64,000 nt of DNA from assembly GCA_003971905.1 (NCBI GenBank), contig RSEE01000115.1, positions 62,001 through 126,000 of the forward strand, given 5' to 3'. Both the position numbers and the translations under genes were made by a program. Shown here one piece after another: positions 44,675 through 54,687 of this stretch. A model generated the notes under the pieces. The model was not told where the DNA came from. It ran no database searches and worked only from the letters and a program-made list of their open reading frames with translations. The DNA is from Moniliella sp. 'wahieum'. Lineage: Eukaryota > Basidiomycota > Moniliellomycetes > Moniliellales > Moniliellaceae. Position 1 is the first letter of the stretch; each line of letters opens with the position of its first letter.

Positions 44675-45039
44675 GCCGATGGGAGGTGAAAGCCGGTGCC
44701 AACCCTCACCCTCACCCTCACCCACACCCACACGCAGACTCCTGGCCCCTTACAGACAACAAGGGAGTAAGAGCGTAACGCGTAACGCGTCACGTGTGGT
44801 GTGACTTTTTCCCCTCATTTCCCCTCCTACCCTCCTACCCTGCCCTCCTACCCTCGTGCTCTCGTGGCCTGCTTCGCTGCTACGCTGCTACGCTGCTTCC
44901 CTCCCTACGGACTCTTCCACTTCCACGTTCTTGCCTTTTTTGTATTTGCTTTGTTCGGCAGCGTACGTTTTCTTTCATTCGCTTTTGCTCTCGCTCTCGC
45001 TCTCGCTTTTTGCTCTCGCAGCTTCTGTCTTTTCGTCCC

Positions 45040-45106
45040 GGTTCGGTTCGGTTCGGGTTGAACCGTTACGGTTCGATTCGGCTCGATTCGGTTCGGTTCG
45101 GTTCGC
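45040..45106. repeat. GGTTC-type pentamer repeat
   Basis: Imperfect tandem GGTTC/GATTC/GCTC pentamers over about 67 bp. Confidence 0.85.
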
Positions 45107-45527
45107 ATGCGCTACACGCCCCCCCCCCCCTTCCTTTACACCGACCTGATGTTGATGGCTTTTCTTGCCCCTGAGGGCGCCTGATGGCTTTTTCCTGCTC
45201 GTGAGGGCGTTCCCTGAGGGCGTTCCTCGCACATTGGGAGGCGGGCGGGGGGGGGGGGTGGTTAGAACCTACCTCTCGCCCTCACTCCATCGCCTCGTTT
45301 ATTCTCTGAATAATTCTCCCCTCCCAACGTACATATACATTTGGTCCATTTGGTTCACCCGGCTCCCCCTAATCCCCCCCCCCCCCCCCCCTGGGATTTC
45401 CAGAGTCGATACGTGCCCCCCGCCCACCCCCCACATTTCATTCCATTCGGTTCTGGTCCATTCCTTGCCATTTCTTGTTCAATATTCACATTCGCTCATC
45501 CTATCCGTTCCTGTTTTCTCCCTCTGT

Positions 45528-45561
45528 TAAACGCTAAACGCTAAACGCTAAACGCTAAACG
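45528..45561. repeat. Tandem TAAACGC x5
   Basis: Five head-to-tail copies of the 7-mer TAAACGC, the last ending TAAACGG. Confidence 0.92.
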
Positions 45562-46169
45562 GGAAGCTGGAAGCTTGAAACGTTTTGCCTTCCTCCGAAC
45601 GCGAAACTGCGTACTGCGTACTTGGTACGTGGTACATTTTGGTACCCGGATCGAACCGGTTCCACCTGGTATTACTATACTACACCGTGACTGACGTGAC
45701 GTGACGTGACCGTCGTAGTCTCCGGCTGAGGTTTGTTGGATCTAGATCGTTGAAGGTACAGTGTTGGCCATCATGAATCATTAATCGGTAGTCACTGATG
45801 TTGAATCCATGGTGTGCTCAAGCGAATCTATTTCGCCCTCGTAAGCTGAGGCCTGAGGCTCCCCTCAGTAGCTCACTATAGCTCGAAATAGGCACTAGTC
45901 ACGGTCCTTCCCATGCAGTGACTTGTGACATGTGACTAGTGACGTTGCGCAAACACTTGCACGTTCGCATAGGGTTCCTTCTTCCCACTGAAGATGCATA
46001 TTACGACCTTGCTCCCCCCCACTCGAAGAAACCATGATTCCCATCTTGCATCAGCATCATTATGAACCTTGGTCGGTTCCTTCTCCACTCGAAGGTGGTG
46101 TAGTATGGCGGAGTCGGACTTACTCCTAAAAGGCCTAAGATCTAGAAGCGAAGGGCAAGAGCTGTCTCA

Positions 46170-46197
46170 AGTAACTAGTAACTAGTAACTAGTAACC
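46170..46197. repeat. Tandem GTAACTA x4
   Basis: Four copies of the 7-mer (the last GTAACCA), about 150 bp before repeat R1 copy 2. Confidence 0.85.
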
Positions 46198-46349
46198 ACA
46201 ACTTGCGACTCCGGAGGTAAAGCTTAAAGAGAGAAAGCTTAACGAGAAAGGAGAGTTGTGAGAAGGTAAGGTAAGGAGAGGATCTAGCCTTCCACTGGCT
46301 GAGGCCTGAGGGGCAGAGAACATATAAGGAAGGGTCGGATAAGATCTTA

Positions 46350-46655
46350 GACGCAGTAGTATGAAATAGGTGTGTCATGCATGGCATGTGTCCGATGTGC
46401 TGTGGCACCGAGACAGTAGAAGGGGAGCTTATGATGTTGAGCCACCAGGTGGCTCATGCTTTGGCCAAAACGTCCCTTCAGTTCCTCCTCGGACCTACTA
46501 GGAGTTCCGATGTCTTCTCTCCTGCATGAGATCGAGACCTGTATTTTTCCTTGTTTCGCAACTTTTAGCCCCTGGTCCGACTCGCTGCTTGATGTTTACG
46601 TTCCTCTGTAGCATGTAGACGTTGCTGGTTGGCTTAGACCACCGCTACTGTGGAC
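46350..46655. repeat. Dispersed repeat R1, copy 2
   Basis: Near-identical over long stretches to 53,835-54,130: shared GACGCAGTAGTATGAAATAG, GTGGCACCGAGACAGTAGAA and GTAGACGTTGCTGGTTGGCT blocks. It abuts the 5' end of F-box copy B directly. Confidence 0.85.
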
Positions 46656-46686
46656 CACAGTGCTGCCACCATCTTGTCCTTGCCGC

Positions 46687-49134
46687 ATGCCGAGTCCTCT
46701 GCCGTTCGAAATTGTCTTCCAGGTCGCCACCACCGGGGTGCTCGACCCGCGCGACCTGGTCCACATGTCGCGGTGCAGCAAAGGTACGTCTGTCTCCCTT
46801 GACAAGAAGGACTTGAAACCCGTGCCCTGGTTCCGTTTCTGACCATGCTGGGGAGGACAGCGTGGCACGCCACCTTGGACGGGAGGTAATGTGGCATCGA
46901 CTTGCGGTAAAGTGGCTCCATCTCCCTTCATTCCGAATGGAGCTGTCGGATGCCGCTGTGCATGTTGGATTCGATACGCCCATTCCCCGCACATGGAAGG
47001 GCTAGTGGTCGCAGCCGAGTTGCTGGAGGAAGAATTTGGTTGGACGCTGACTGGTCGTCCGATTTGGCGGACAAGCCCCGAGCAAGATGGTTCTGCTTCT
47101 GCTTCTTCTGCTTCTGCTTCTGCTTCTGCTTACCATAGGGCAGCCGAGCTGCTGGATGATGAATTTTTTCGGGCGCTGACTGGTCGTCCGATTTCGCGTA
47201 CAACCCCCGAGCAAGTGCTTCTGCTTCTGCTTCTGCTTCTACTTCTGCTTCTGCTTCAACTTCTGCTTCCCATGGGGTAGCCGACACGGAGGCGATGCTT
47301 GTAACTGAAGAGACAGTCAAGCAACTGCCAAAGGTTGACCCGCTTTCTTTGCCCTGTACCCAATTCGGTGCGATGCTGGCGTGCATTAAAATGACAGAAT
47401 CTTACCAAGGCGATCGTATGAATCCCGATCGTATGAATCCCAGATTAGAGGATCGAATTTGTCCAACTGGGGATGAGGGGAGGAGGAGGCCATCTCTCAG
47501 TACCGGCCCAAACAGCCCGACGTCCACTTATGCGGAGAAGCATGGCCACGAAAAGGATTGTTTGTCGGGCGCTGGGCATCAGGTTCGTCCCTTTTCCTCC
47601 CTTGATGCATATGCACATATGTATACGACTCTGACGATCCACGATCCCGGTCACACCAGATTCGAATTACCAGGGCGACCGATGGCTTGTGTATACATTG
47701 CATCAATGTCAAGAGAATCCTTAAGCCCTCAAATGGCCGTATCGATGACACTGCCTATCGCACAGTGGCCGTACCTATTGCGCAGGGTTCATTTGTGTAC
47801 TGCCGAGAAACATGGGAACATGCGTACATCCTGTGCGTATAGGGGTTGCCTCAACTGGTGTGGGATATGATTGTACTGACGCTCCCCCTTTCCTTGCAGC
47901 CATTTACCGTTGGATCCTCTGCCCCACCAAGACAACTTGGCGAAGCTGCAGACGATCGACTGGGATACAGCTACGGTTGGAGAACCGCTTGAACTCAATA
48001 TCCCCAACAGCACGTGTCCCAATTCGTTCTACGTCGATGGACCATGGATTTATCTATGGACGTGCGAATATTCCAATTGCCAAGACGTGTGGCAGGTGCA
48101 CAACCGATTCTCCGGCCCTAAGTGTCTCTACTCGCTCGAGGATCTTTTGGCTCTGCAGAGCGGCAGTAACCCCAACGTGCCTGTCACCCACTTCTGGCTG
48201 GATGGAACCTTCTTGCCCGAGAGCACTACTCATCTTGCGCACTATGAGCCCGATCAAGAGCAACCGCACGATCTCTTCTTTATCTCCTTTACGGCCTGCC
48301 CAGACTCGGAAAGCTGGCTTTTCTCTTGGGCGAGAAGACCAGGGAGTCGGAGGAGGGCTTAGACCCATGCCGGACTCGTCTGGTCGTCGTGAAGAATTTC
48401 AAAGGGCTTTTTGCTTCGCATCAGCCGACGGCATCCCCCTGGGTTTTCACCGTGGACATGGAATATCTCATCGAGTCAGGCCACCACTACTACCACCGTG
48501 AGTATGTGACCAATGATCCTAATCGGACGCTGTGCAGATTTGTGGCACCGGTTCGGCACCCTGCCTTGGCCGATGGTCGAGCCTTCCTTCCCTCGATCGC
48601 CTCTTCCTGGAGATACGCCGTGGATAAAGCGGAGCACGTGAGGTACACACCAATCACTCGGTTCATGGTGAATCATGCTCATATGATTAAAGTCGGGTGT
48701 CTTCAGATCAATCTGCTGGACTGGAAGCACGCTCGCTCCGCGTCCAACGTACGCGTCTTAGCTTCTTTGCCTCTCCGTCCCATCCGCATCGACAGCGACG
48801 GCCCAGCCCGGTTGGTGGGAAAGGACCTTCGCGTGCCTGGTCCATTAAATTCCCCAACCAGTAAGATCAACATCTGCCCGGCGTCCTTGCGATGGGCAAA
48901 TCGCTCTTATCCAACACGGGGCTGCTGGTCCTCCATTCCCAATGGGACAACTTGCTCCTCAGTGTTACTAATACAAACCTTCCCTTCTCGTATGTCCCTT
49001 CTGGCTTTTCCGACCCGACAGTGACCGTTGATGAGTACGCCGAGGACCTGGGTGAGGACTGGGAAACCCAGTTATCCATGGCCTTCGTGTGGGATTGGGG
49101 CCGACGCGCGCGCGATTGGTTGAAGGACCACTGA
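46687..49134 (+). CDS. F-box-like family copy B (multi-exon, with internal duplication)
   Basis: Exon 1 (46,687-46,783) encodes MPSPLPFEIVFQVATTGVLD and PRDLVHMSRCSK, an F-box-like start (LPxEI...DPRDL...SRxSK), then donor GTACGT. Exon 2 (from 46,861) gives WHATLDG and, after a missing G, LHLPSFRMELSDAAVH, AAELLEEEFGWTLTGRPIWR and a TTCTGC hexamer run read as (AS)n. The LTGRPI block plus hexamers is repeated once more (47,140-47,275), the second run being read as poly-Leu in that frame. Later exons match copy C: YCRETWEHAYIL, DPLPHQDNLAKLQTIDWDTA, FYVDGPWIYLWTCEY, WVFTVDMEYLIESGHHYYHR and WDWGRRARDWLKDH-stop at 49,134. One G is missing in GG(G) at 48,316; C5 at 48,435 keeps the frame. An F-box role in SCF ubiquitin ligase is inference from exon 1. 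Confidence 0.6.
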
Positions 49135-49425
49135 GGGTCGTCGCATCAGCTGTCGTATGGACGGGCTGGAGGGGCGACATACCAAAATCGATGATTATTG
49201 TAGAAACGTGGAGGCTGTCCAACAGGGACTAAGAACTGGTAGGCGTTGCGCTCTTCTCTCCGAACGTGTAGAGCTCTGGATTTCACAGAAGAGAGTACTC
49301 CTGCGAAAGTCACCATGGTACTGGCGAAGACAGAAGACTAGTAAGCTCGGCTGGTACTGTGCACGCGAACTGCTAGTGCGATTGCATCACCCTCGAGGGC
49401 CATCCGTCCTCCAGGTGTAACATGT
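49135..49425. repeat. 3' flank repeat R2, copy 1
   Basis: Aligns with 56,993-57,285 nearly base for base (shared GACATACCAAAATCGATGAT, AACAGGGACTAAGA, GGCGAAGACAGA, then the 24-bp element at 49,375). It marks the right edge of the duplicated F-box unit. Confidence 0.85.
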
Positions 49426-49441
49426 AACAAGGAGGACCACC

Positions 49442-49482
49442 ACCGGGCCTACGGCCCGGTCAGCTGGGGCTTCGCCCCAGCT
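49442..49482. repeat. Perfect double hairpin
   Basis: Two adjacent perfect stem-loops: ACCGGGCC-TAC-GGCCCGGT (49,442-49,460) and AGCTGGGGC-TTC-GCCCCAGCT (49,462-49,482), separated by one C. It lies just outside repeat R2 of copy B and is absent at the equivalent place beside copy C. Confidence 0.9.
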
Positions 49483-49599
49483 TTGCTGCGTCGCCACCTT
49501 AGCCACCGTTCCCCTTCGCCACCGTAGCTACCGTTCCACCGTCGCCAACACCGACATAGAAATAATATCACCGATTCGTTCTGGTTGCAGGGGGCGTAG

Positions 49600-49954
49600 A
49601 AGGTGGCACGGGGCGGCTGATGTAAAAAGTGCACAGGGCGAATGGAGGAATAGACCACACACGCTGTGCGACACGGGATCGCTGGAGGCGCAGAGCGCGT
49701 TCCGGAGGGTGGTGCATGAGAGCACCGCAACCCCCTTGGAACGCCGGGAGAAGGAGCTGCTTCGGCTGCTTGAACAAGCAGAATGCGACAAGAACGCCAA
49801 GTACCGGGACGCACTCAAGAAAACCGTTTTCCCCCTGGTTTTGACAAGAGGATACTACGGCACCAAGACGGCGGGCAAGTTGTTTGCGCATTGGAAGGAG
49901 TTGGCTACTAACTCAGGAAATGGTTCCTCGCTCGGATGTCACCACCGCCGATAG
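49600..49954 (+). pseudogene. Unrecognised coding fragment
   Basis: Plus-strand frame: SAQGEWRNRPHTLCDTGSLE, AQSAFRRVVHESTATPLERR, EKELLRLLEQAECDKNAKYR and RGYYGTKTAGKLFAHWKELA. The composition looks like real protein, with a Glu/Lys-rich helix, but no start of its own is clear and the frame ends at 49,954. Not recognised; possibly a fragment of a mobile-element gene. Confidence 0.3.
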
Positions 49955-50376
49955 CTAATCGAAGTTCGGCCCACAAACTCTATCGCCTTGCGGGCCTCGC
50001 CACGAGCTCGCCGATAGATTTGAGGGCACAATCTTGTCGCGGCCTCGCCAGGACTGCTAGCACAACCTGCTAAGACCAGATTGGTGGCAAGGTTGCCCAG
50101 CGAGGTTGTTGCCGATTGTGCCTCATAAAGCTCGTCGCAACCTTGCCCGCCATCTATTCGCGACCTTGGGAATAGCGGCCAGCCTCGATCTATGTTAAAA
50201 AGGAAGGATTTGTCCAGGAATCGAACTTGTGGTTTCCCCAGTCGAAGTAGACATAGACCGTTGCGATAAAAGCACTAACTATGTGGATGCGATCAATTGA
50301 CCCAATATTCGTACGTCTGTTTTCACATACACGAAAGCCTGGAACATTTGTAGACTGTGATGGTGAAGAGTATACA

Positions 50377-52300
50377 TCAATGCAGTGGGTAGTACAACTT
50401 ATCAAACACATTCGTAGCCCATCTGGAATCTTCTACACGTTCATTGCATGATTGTACTGCCCGCACAATGTCGTCCGCCGAGATGGTGACACTATCGCCC
50501 TCTACAGCCCAGTCCTGGGCAAAGGCCACAAGCAGCAAGTCGCGGATGTCATCGGTGTGGGGAGAGACAGAGTTGACAAAGTGGTTAAGCACGTAGCGCT
50601 GGACCGCCGACGTCCCAGCCAAGTTATTGTGCTGGACCCCATCGTAGGTCAAGCCAGTGGCTGCATCCGAAATGCTGTTGGGGACAACCCGGCACCTGGC
50701 CCTTGCGGAATTGTGCTGGACACGTTGAGTGGGCCAAAGATGGTTAATAGTCCGTCAACATAACCACACCTTTCTTGAACTCATCCAGCAGCTCACGAAC
50801 CTCGGAGACGAAATCGGAGAGTAGCCTCTTTCGCTTTTTGGCGTTGTTAATCGCCCCTGCCGAGTCCTCCAGGTCCTTGCGGTACTTGAATAGGAGGAAG
50901 GAGGCGTCCTTCATATACTTATCGTTCACTCCCGTCTGGCTCGCTCGGTCGTCTCGACACGACCGTCGTTCTGATGGACGACCACGTCGAGTTGGTGATC
51001 GACTTCGCGCCTAGCTTATTCGACGCTTGAACGTAGATTCCCTTCTGTCTTAATGTCTTCGCCAGTTAGTCAGTCGCCTTGATGCACACTCAACACAGTA
51101 CTAGAGCCTCGTATACGCACCAAACAGTCAGTCAAGTTCTCCGCCAATGTATTTATACCCCATTCAATTGCCGTCCGCAGTCGCAAAAACGAGACAGCAC
51201 ACGTGAGCAGTCATGCCCATAACTGTTGAAGCCATCTCGTTGTTGGAGGCTACGTTTTGTCGCCCTTGATTATCCGCAGCACGGGCTGTACAAGGATCCA
51301 TCCCTCGGTAGTCGAATCACGGGCAGGGATGAGCTCCTTGTGATACTGTCCGTGTATATTCGAAAAAGCATTAGTATGCTGCCATTCCATACTGGAATCA
51401 CGGGGAGGCTTCACACTGCAAGCAACTTGGATTAAGTAGTGATACGCACTCAAGCTGTTTGACCAGCTGCTCATCGTACGACGGGAGAAGAGACTTTCCT
51501 GTTTCTGATGCAAACAAGAAAAGGTTCTTTGCCCATCTGGACCCGACCCGTGTCATGTGCATGTTGCCCAGAAGCAGGCTGTTAAGAGAGCTTGGCCGAG
51601 TGGACACATTGTTGCAAAACCATCGGCCCATCCCGCCAGCTGGAGACGGGCCATGTATCAGCCATGGGACTTGGATCGGAGGGGGTTGATACCCTTCTCC
51701 ACTTCCTCCCCGTCCCACGTCCTGTTGTGTCGTATAGCCAAGGATGCAAGTCGGTAAATCGGTCAAGAACTTCTCGTAGAGAAAAACAGCAGGAAGATTG
51801 ACTGATGGTATAGTCGTCGCAGAGGCGGGGCTTTTCGGTCATGTCCACCTGTAAAAGCTTAAAGGGTCGTGTCCTCTTGCCTGGGAACTTCAGCAATTTG
51901 GTCGTCTCTTCTCGTTCTGGGCCTGGTCGATCCTGATCCCATGTCACGAGTCGCTGTCGGCGTCGTGTTGCCACAAGACGGGAAAGATAGGCGCGGTAAT
52001 ACCGAGCACGTGAATAGGTTCTCCAATGTACATGTGAATAGCCAGATCGCGTGGATGCTTATTGATCATCGGCTGAGTCACTTGTGCCGATCAGATCCCA
52101 TCGTCCCTTGTGTGGCTCTTCACAATGAACCCGTCCCTGAGGACCTGGACCATCGCCTTGAGCGACCATGCTGCGCTTGGGATACTGTGACATCTTGGAG
52201 CGGATGGACGGGTTCGAGGACATGCATAAGCTGGAAATGCGGTCGACCGAAGGACACTACAGTGTGTACATCATATCGTCTCCTGATGTGACAAACTGCT
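50377..52300 (-). CDS. Unrecognised minus-strand coding block (multi-exon or broken)
   Basis: Successive minus-strand segments look protein-coding: SLKAMVQVLRDGFIVKSHTR and HPRDLAIHMYIGEPIHVLGI (52,170-51,990), GKRTRPFKLLQVDMTEKPRL (51,890-51,830), LLGNMHMTRVGSRWAKNLFL and SLLPSYDEQLVKQLE (51,590-51,450), ACSVKPPRDSSMEWQHTNAF and HKELIPARDSTTEGWILVQP (51,420-51,290), ASNKLGAKSITNSTWSSI (51,020-50,970), KYMKDASFLLFKYRKDLEDS and KRLLSDFVSEVRELLDEFKK (50,920-50,780), LTIFGPLNVSSTIPQGPGAG and TSAVQRYVLNHFVNSVSPHT (50,760-50,560), ending SRWATNVFDKLYYPLH at 50,377. Phase 0/1/2 breaks between segments could be introns or indels. Base composition is closer to 50% GC. I recognise no domain. Confidence 0.45.
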
Positions 52301-52597
52301 CCGATGCACACGAGGCTGGTGCACCTTCTCGATTGCCTTAGTTTTATTGAGCGAGTAAAGAGACAATTTCCCTTCGCTCTTGTCCGCGACTTGTGCGAAT
52401 GCAGTTTTCTCTCGCAACGAGGCGGTTGGACTGGAGCATCGTGCTGTATATAGCTGCTGTCACGACTATCTCAAGTGCGTAGCTTAAAAAATCTATATAT
52501 ACTAAACGCCCAGGCTGCAGGTGTTGGGCGCCATGAGCTGGCGGTGGCGTGCGGGGGCAACACTGGCGCCATGCGGGTGGACCACCGGTGGTTGCGC

Positions 52598-53313
52598 CTA
52601 TAACCGCACGCAGCTGCGCCGATGCTCTTGCCTCTCGACTACCACCACCACCGCCACCGCCCCTCTCTCGCTGGCCACACACTGTGCTACCGGAGCTGGC
52701 GACATGTGTCCGGTTCGCTGCGCTGCCATTATATGCCCCCCCGCCGACGCGCTTGCTGTGCTAGCGCCTGGCCTCGGTATGTCCACGCCCTCCGGGCGGA
52801 TGCCTGTCGTACTGACTCGTCTGTGCGCAGATGACGGAACCGAGTCGAACACGCCTGGTGGCATGGTCTTGTCTGGTATCCTTCGCGTCATGATATCGGC
52901 CATGCCTCCCAACAGCGAGTTGAACATCAACGACAAGGGCACTTCGAGCGGACGGGCGACGGTGACGGCTGCCGCTGGGGCTCGACCGTCAGTACCTGTG
53001 TTTTGTCCTTGTCCACGCACTCGCTGATAACGCCTTTGAGCAGGATGACTAGATGACTGGAGATGAAGCTCAAGTGCTGCAACAACGAACACGGAACATG
53101 TGCAGGCTTGCGCACAGATCGTCCACCGTCGCCTGGCTCATCATTCTCTCTTTCTCGACCGCGATGACGCTTCCGCCCGTGCGACCTGGCCCTTGGATCT
53201 TGATTTTTGCCCTTCGGTCCCTTTTCATCTCGGTGGTCCCATGATATTTTCCCTTCGTGATTCAGCGATGAAGGCGATGTCTCTGGCTGCTGCCGGCCTG
53301 AGGATCCTATCAC
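52598..53313 (-). CDS. Possible 5' part of the 50.4-53.3 kb locus, or a separate small gene
   Basis: Two overlapping minus frames join as a Lys/Arg/Glu-rich start (EKGPKGKNQDPRARSHGRKR), then LVILLKGVISECVDKDKTQV, MFNSLLGGMADIMTRRIPDK and TMPPGVFDSVPSSAHRRVST. MADIMTRRIPDKTMPPGVFD looks like authentic coding sequence. No family recognised. It could be the N-terminal exons of the block to its left on the same strand. Confidence 0.3.
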
Positions 53314-53394
53314 AACCTGCCGTTGCCTTGGCGCACCTCTCTACTCCTTTCCGTGTCTAACCCTGGCAATGCATGTTTTGAAAAGTAATCTACG

Positions 53395-53462
53395 ATATCT
53401 GATAGATAGATGGGGGATATCTGATGGATAGATGGGGGATACCTGGTGGATAGCTGGTGGTA
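53395..53462. repeat. Tandem ~24-bp repeat
   Basis: Three imperfect copies of a unit like ATCTGATGGATAGATGGGGG followed by AT. It lies at the right border of the unrecognised locus. Confidence 0.85.
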
Positions 53463-53834
53463 ACCTGGGAGCAATCTGCCGGGCAGATTGTCTCGGCCTT
53501 GCGACGATCTTGCCGCCAGCGTCCCTTGTCGCGAGATTGTGGCAACAGTGGTGATAGTCTGGCGAAAACAAGAGTTTATCTTGCGGCAAGGTCCGGATAA
53601 CCTTGTAACCGGAAATTTCGATTAGCTATCGGCGTTCCTCCGTGTTCACACGCGCTTCCTAGGGTATACGGGACCGGATGGCGTGAGCCGGAGGGTCCTG
53701 ATATCCTGGCGATCCCCTGGTTCCTTGACCCTGGTGCGCCCCCAAGTAACCCCCGCAAGATGAACGGTTAGGTTTAGACGTAGCGTTCCCCCTGTCCCAG
53801 CCTTAAGCTCTGTCAATGAAATGGACGTGATCTA

Positions 53835-54130
53835 AGACGCAGTAGTATGAAATAGGTGTGTCATGCATCATGTGTCCGATGTGCTGTGGCACCGAGACAG
53901 TAGAAGGGGAGCTTATGATGTTGAGCCACCGGCTTGCTCGGACTTTGGCCAAAACGTCCCTTCAGTTCCTCCTCAGACCTAGGAGTTCCGATGTCTTCTC
54001 TCTCGTCCTGAGGCCTGAGACCTGTTTTCCTTGTTTCGCAGCTTTTAGCCCCTGGTCCGACTGGCTACTTGATGTTTACGTTCCTCTGTAGCATGTAGAC
54101 GTTGCTGGTTGGCTTAGACCACCACTACCA
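53835..54130. repeat. Dispersed repeat R1, copy 3
   Basis: Matches 46,350-46,655 closely. Here it is followed by the 24-bp element (54,136-54,159) and then about 500 bp of sequence not present beside copy B. Confidence 0.85.
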
Positions 54131-54159
54131 CCGCTAGTGCGATTGTATCACCCTCGAGG

Positions 54160-54659
54160 ACGATCCAGACTCCAGGTCTCAGATCTCATCATATACATTT
54201 CCGGGTGTGGGCCTGAAGCTTGAAGGGTGTTGCTGTGCCGTGACCGGTGACCCGCCTGACCACCTGGCCACAAGCCAGATGGCCCCTACGGAGTACTGGC
54301 AGAACGAGCCAGGGGGCTAAGCGCTAATATCGAACGCGAACATGGAGAGTGATAGAAGTATCGAAGTATCGAGTGGACGCGGTGTTGGACGTGGAGAGAA
54401 GACAAGAGGAAAAGCGAACATAGGAGCTCAAAGGGAAGGGAAAGCGCAGGCGCAAGCAACTACAGGGCACTGGCTCAGTGCCAGTAGTTCCGGCATTCGC
54501 ACAGGGTCAGTGTAGGACAGCCTGTAGATGTCACATGCCACATGTCACAGGCCACCTCTGTGGTGCAACGTGGCACTCGACCTACTCCGCCGTCGCCTTC
54601 CTCAGGCCTCACAAGAGCCCGCCCGTAGATTTTTAATCCGGGGGCGCACTCGATAACAA
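54160..54659. other. Insertion between R1 and F-box copy C
   Basis: In copy B, R1 joins directly to the sequence GCCACCATCTTGTCCTTGCC; here about 500 bp intervene. Part of it (54,360-54,430: ATCGAGTGGACGCGGTGTTG, then GAGAAGACAAGAGGAAAAGC) resembles the array spacers near 8,030-8,090 and 10,007-10,063. No gene seen. Confidence 0.6.
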
Positions 54660-54687
54660 AGTGTTGCCACCATCTTGTCCTTGCCGC

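Larger units (their letters stand above)
44675..46686. other. Intergenic with simple repeats
   Basis: No coding segment recognised. CTCTCGCTCTCGC tracts (44,985-45,010), the GGTTC repeat and the TAAACGC repeat are listed separately. A CGTAACGCGTAA word lies at 44,774 and TGACTAGTGA at 45,933. The right third is repeat R1. Confidence 0.5.

Noticed and set aside
50205-50300. tRNA-like sequence with AATCGAAC near 50,220
   Set aside because: The T-stem halves flanking the loop do not pair and no acceptor stem is found.
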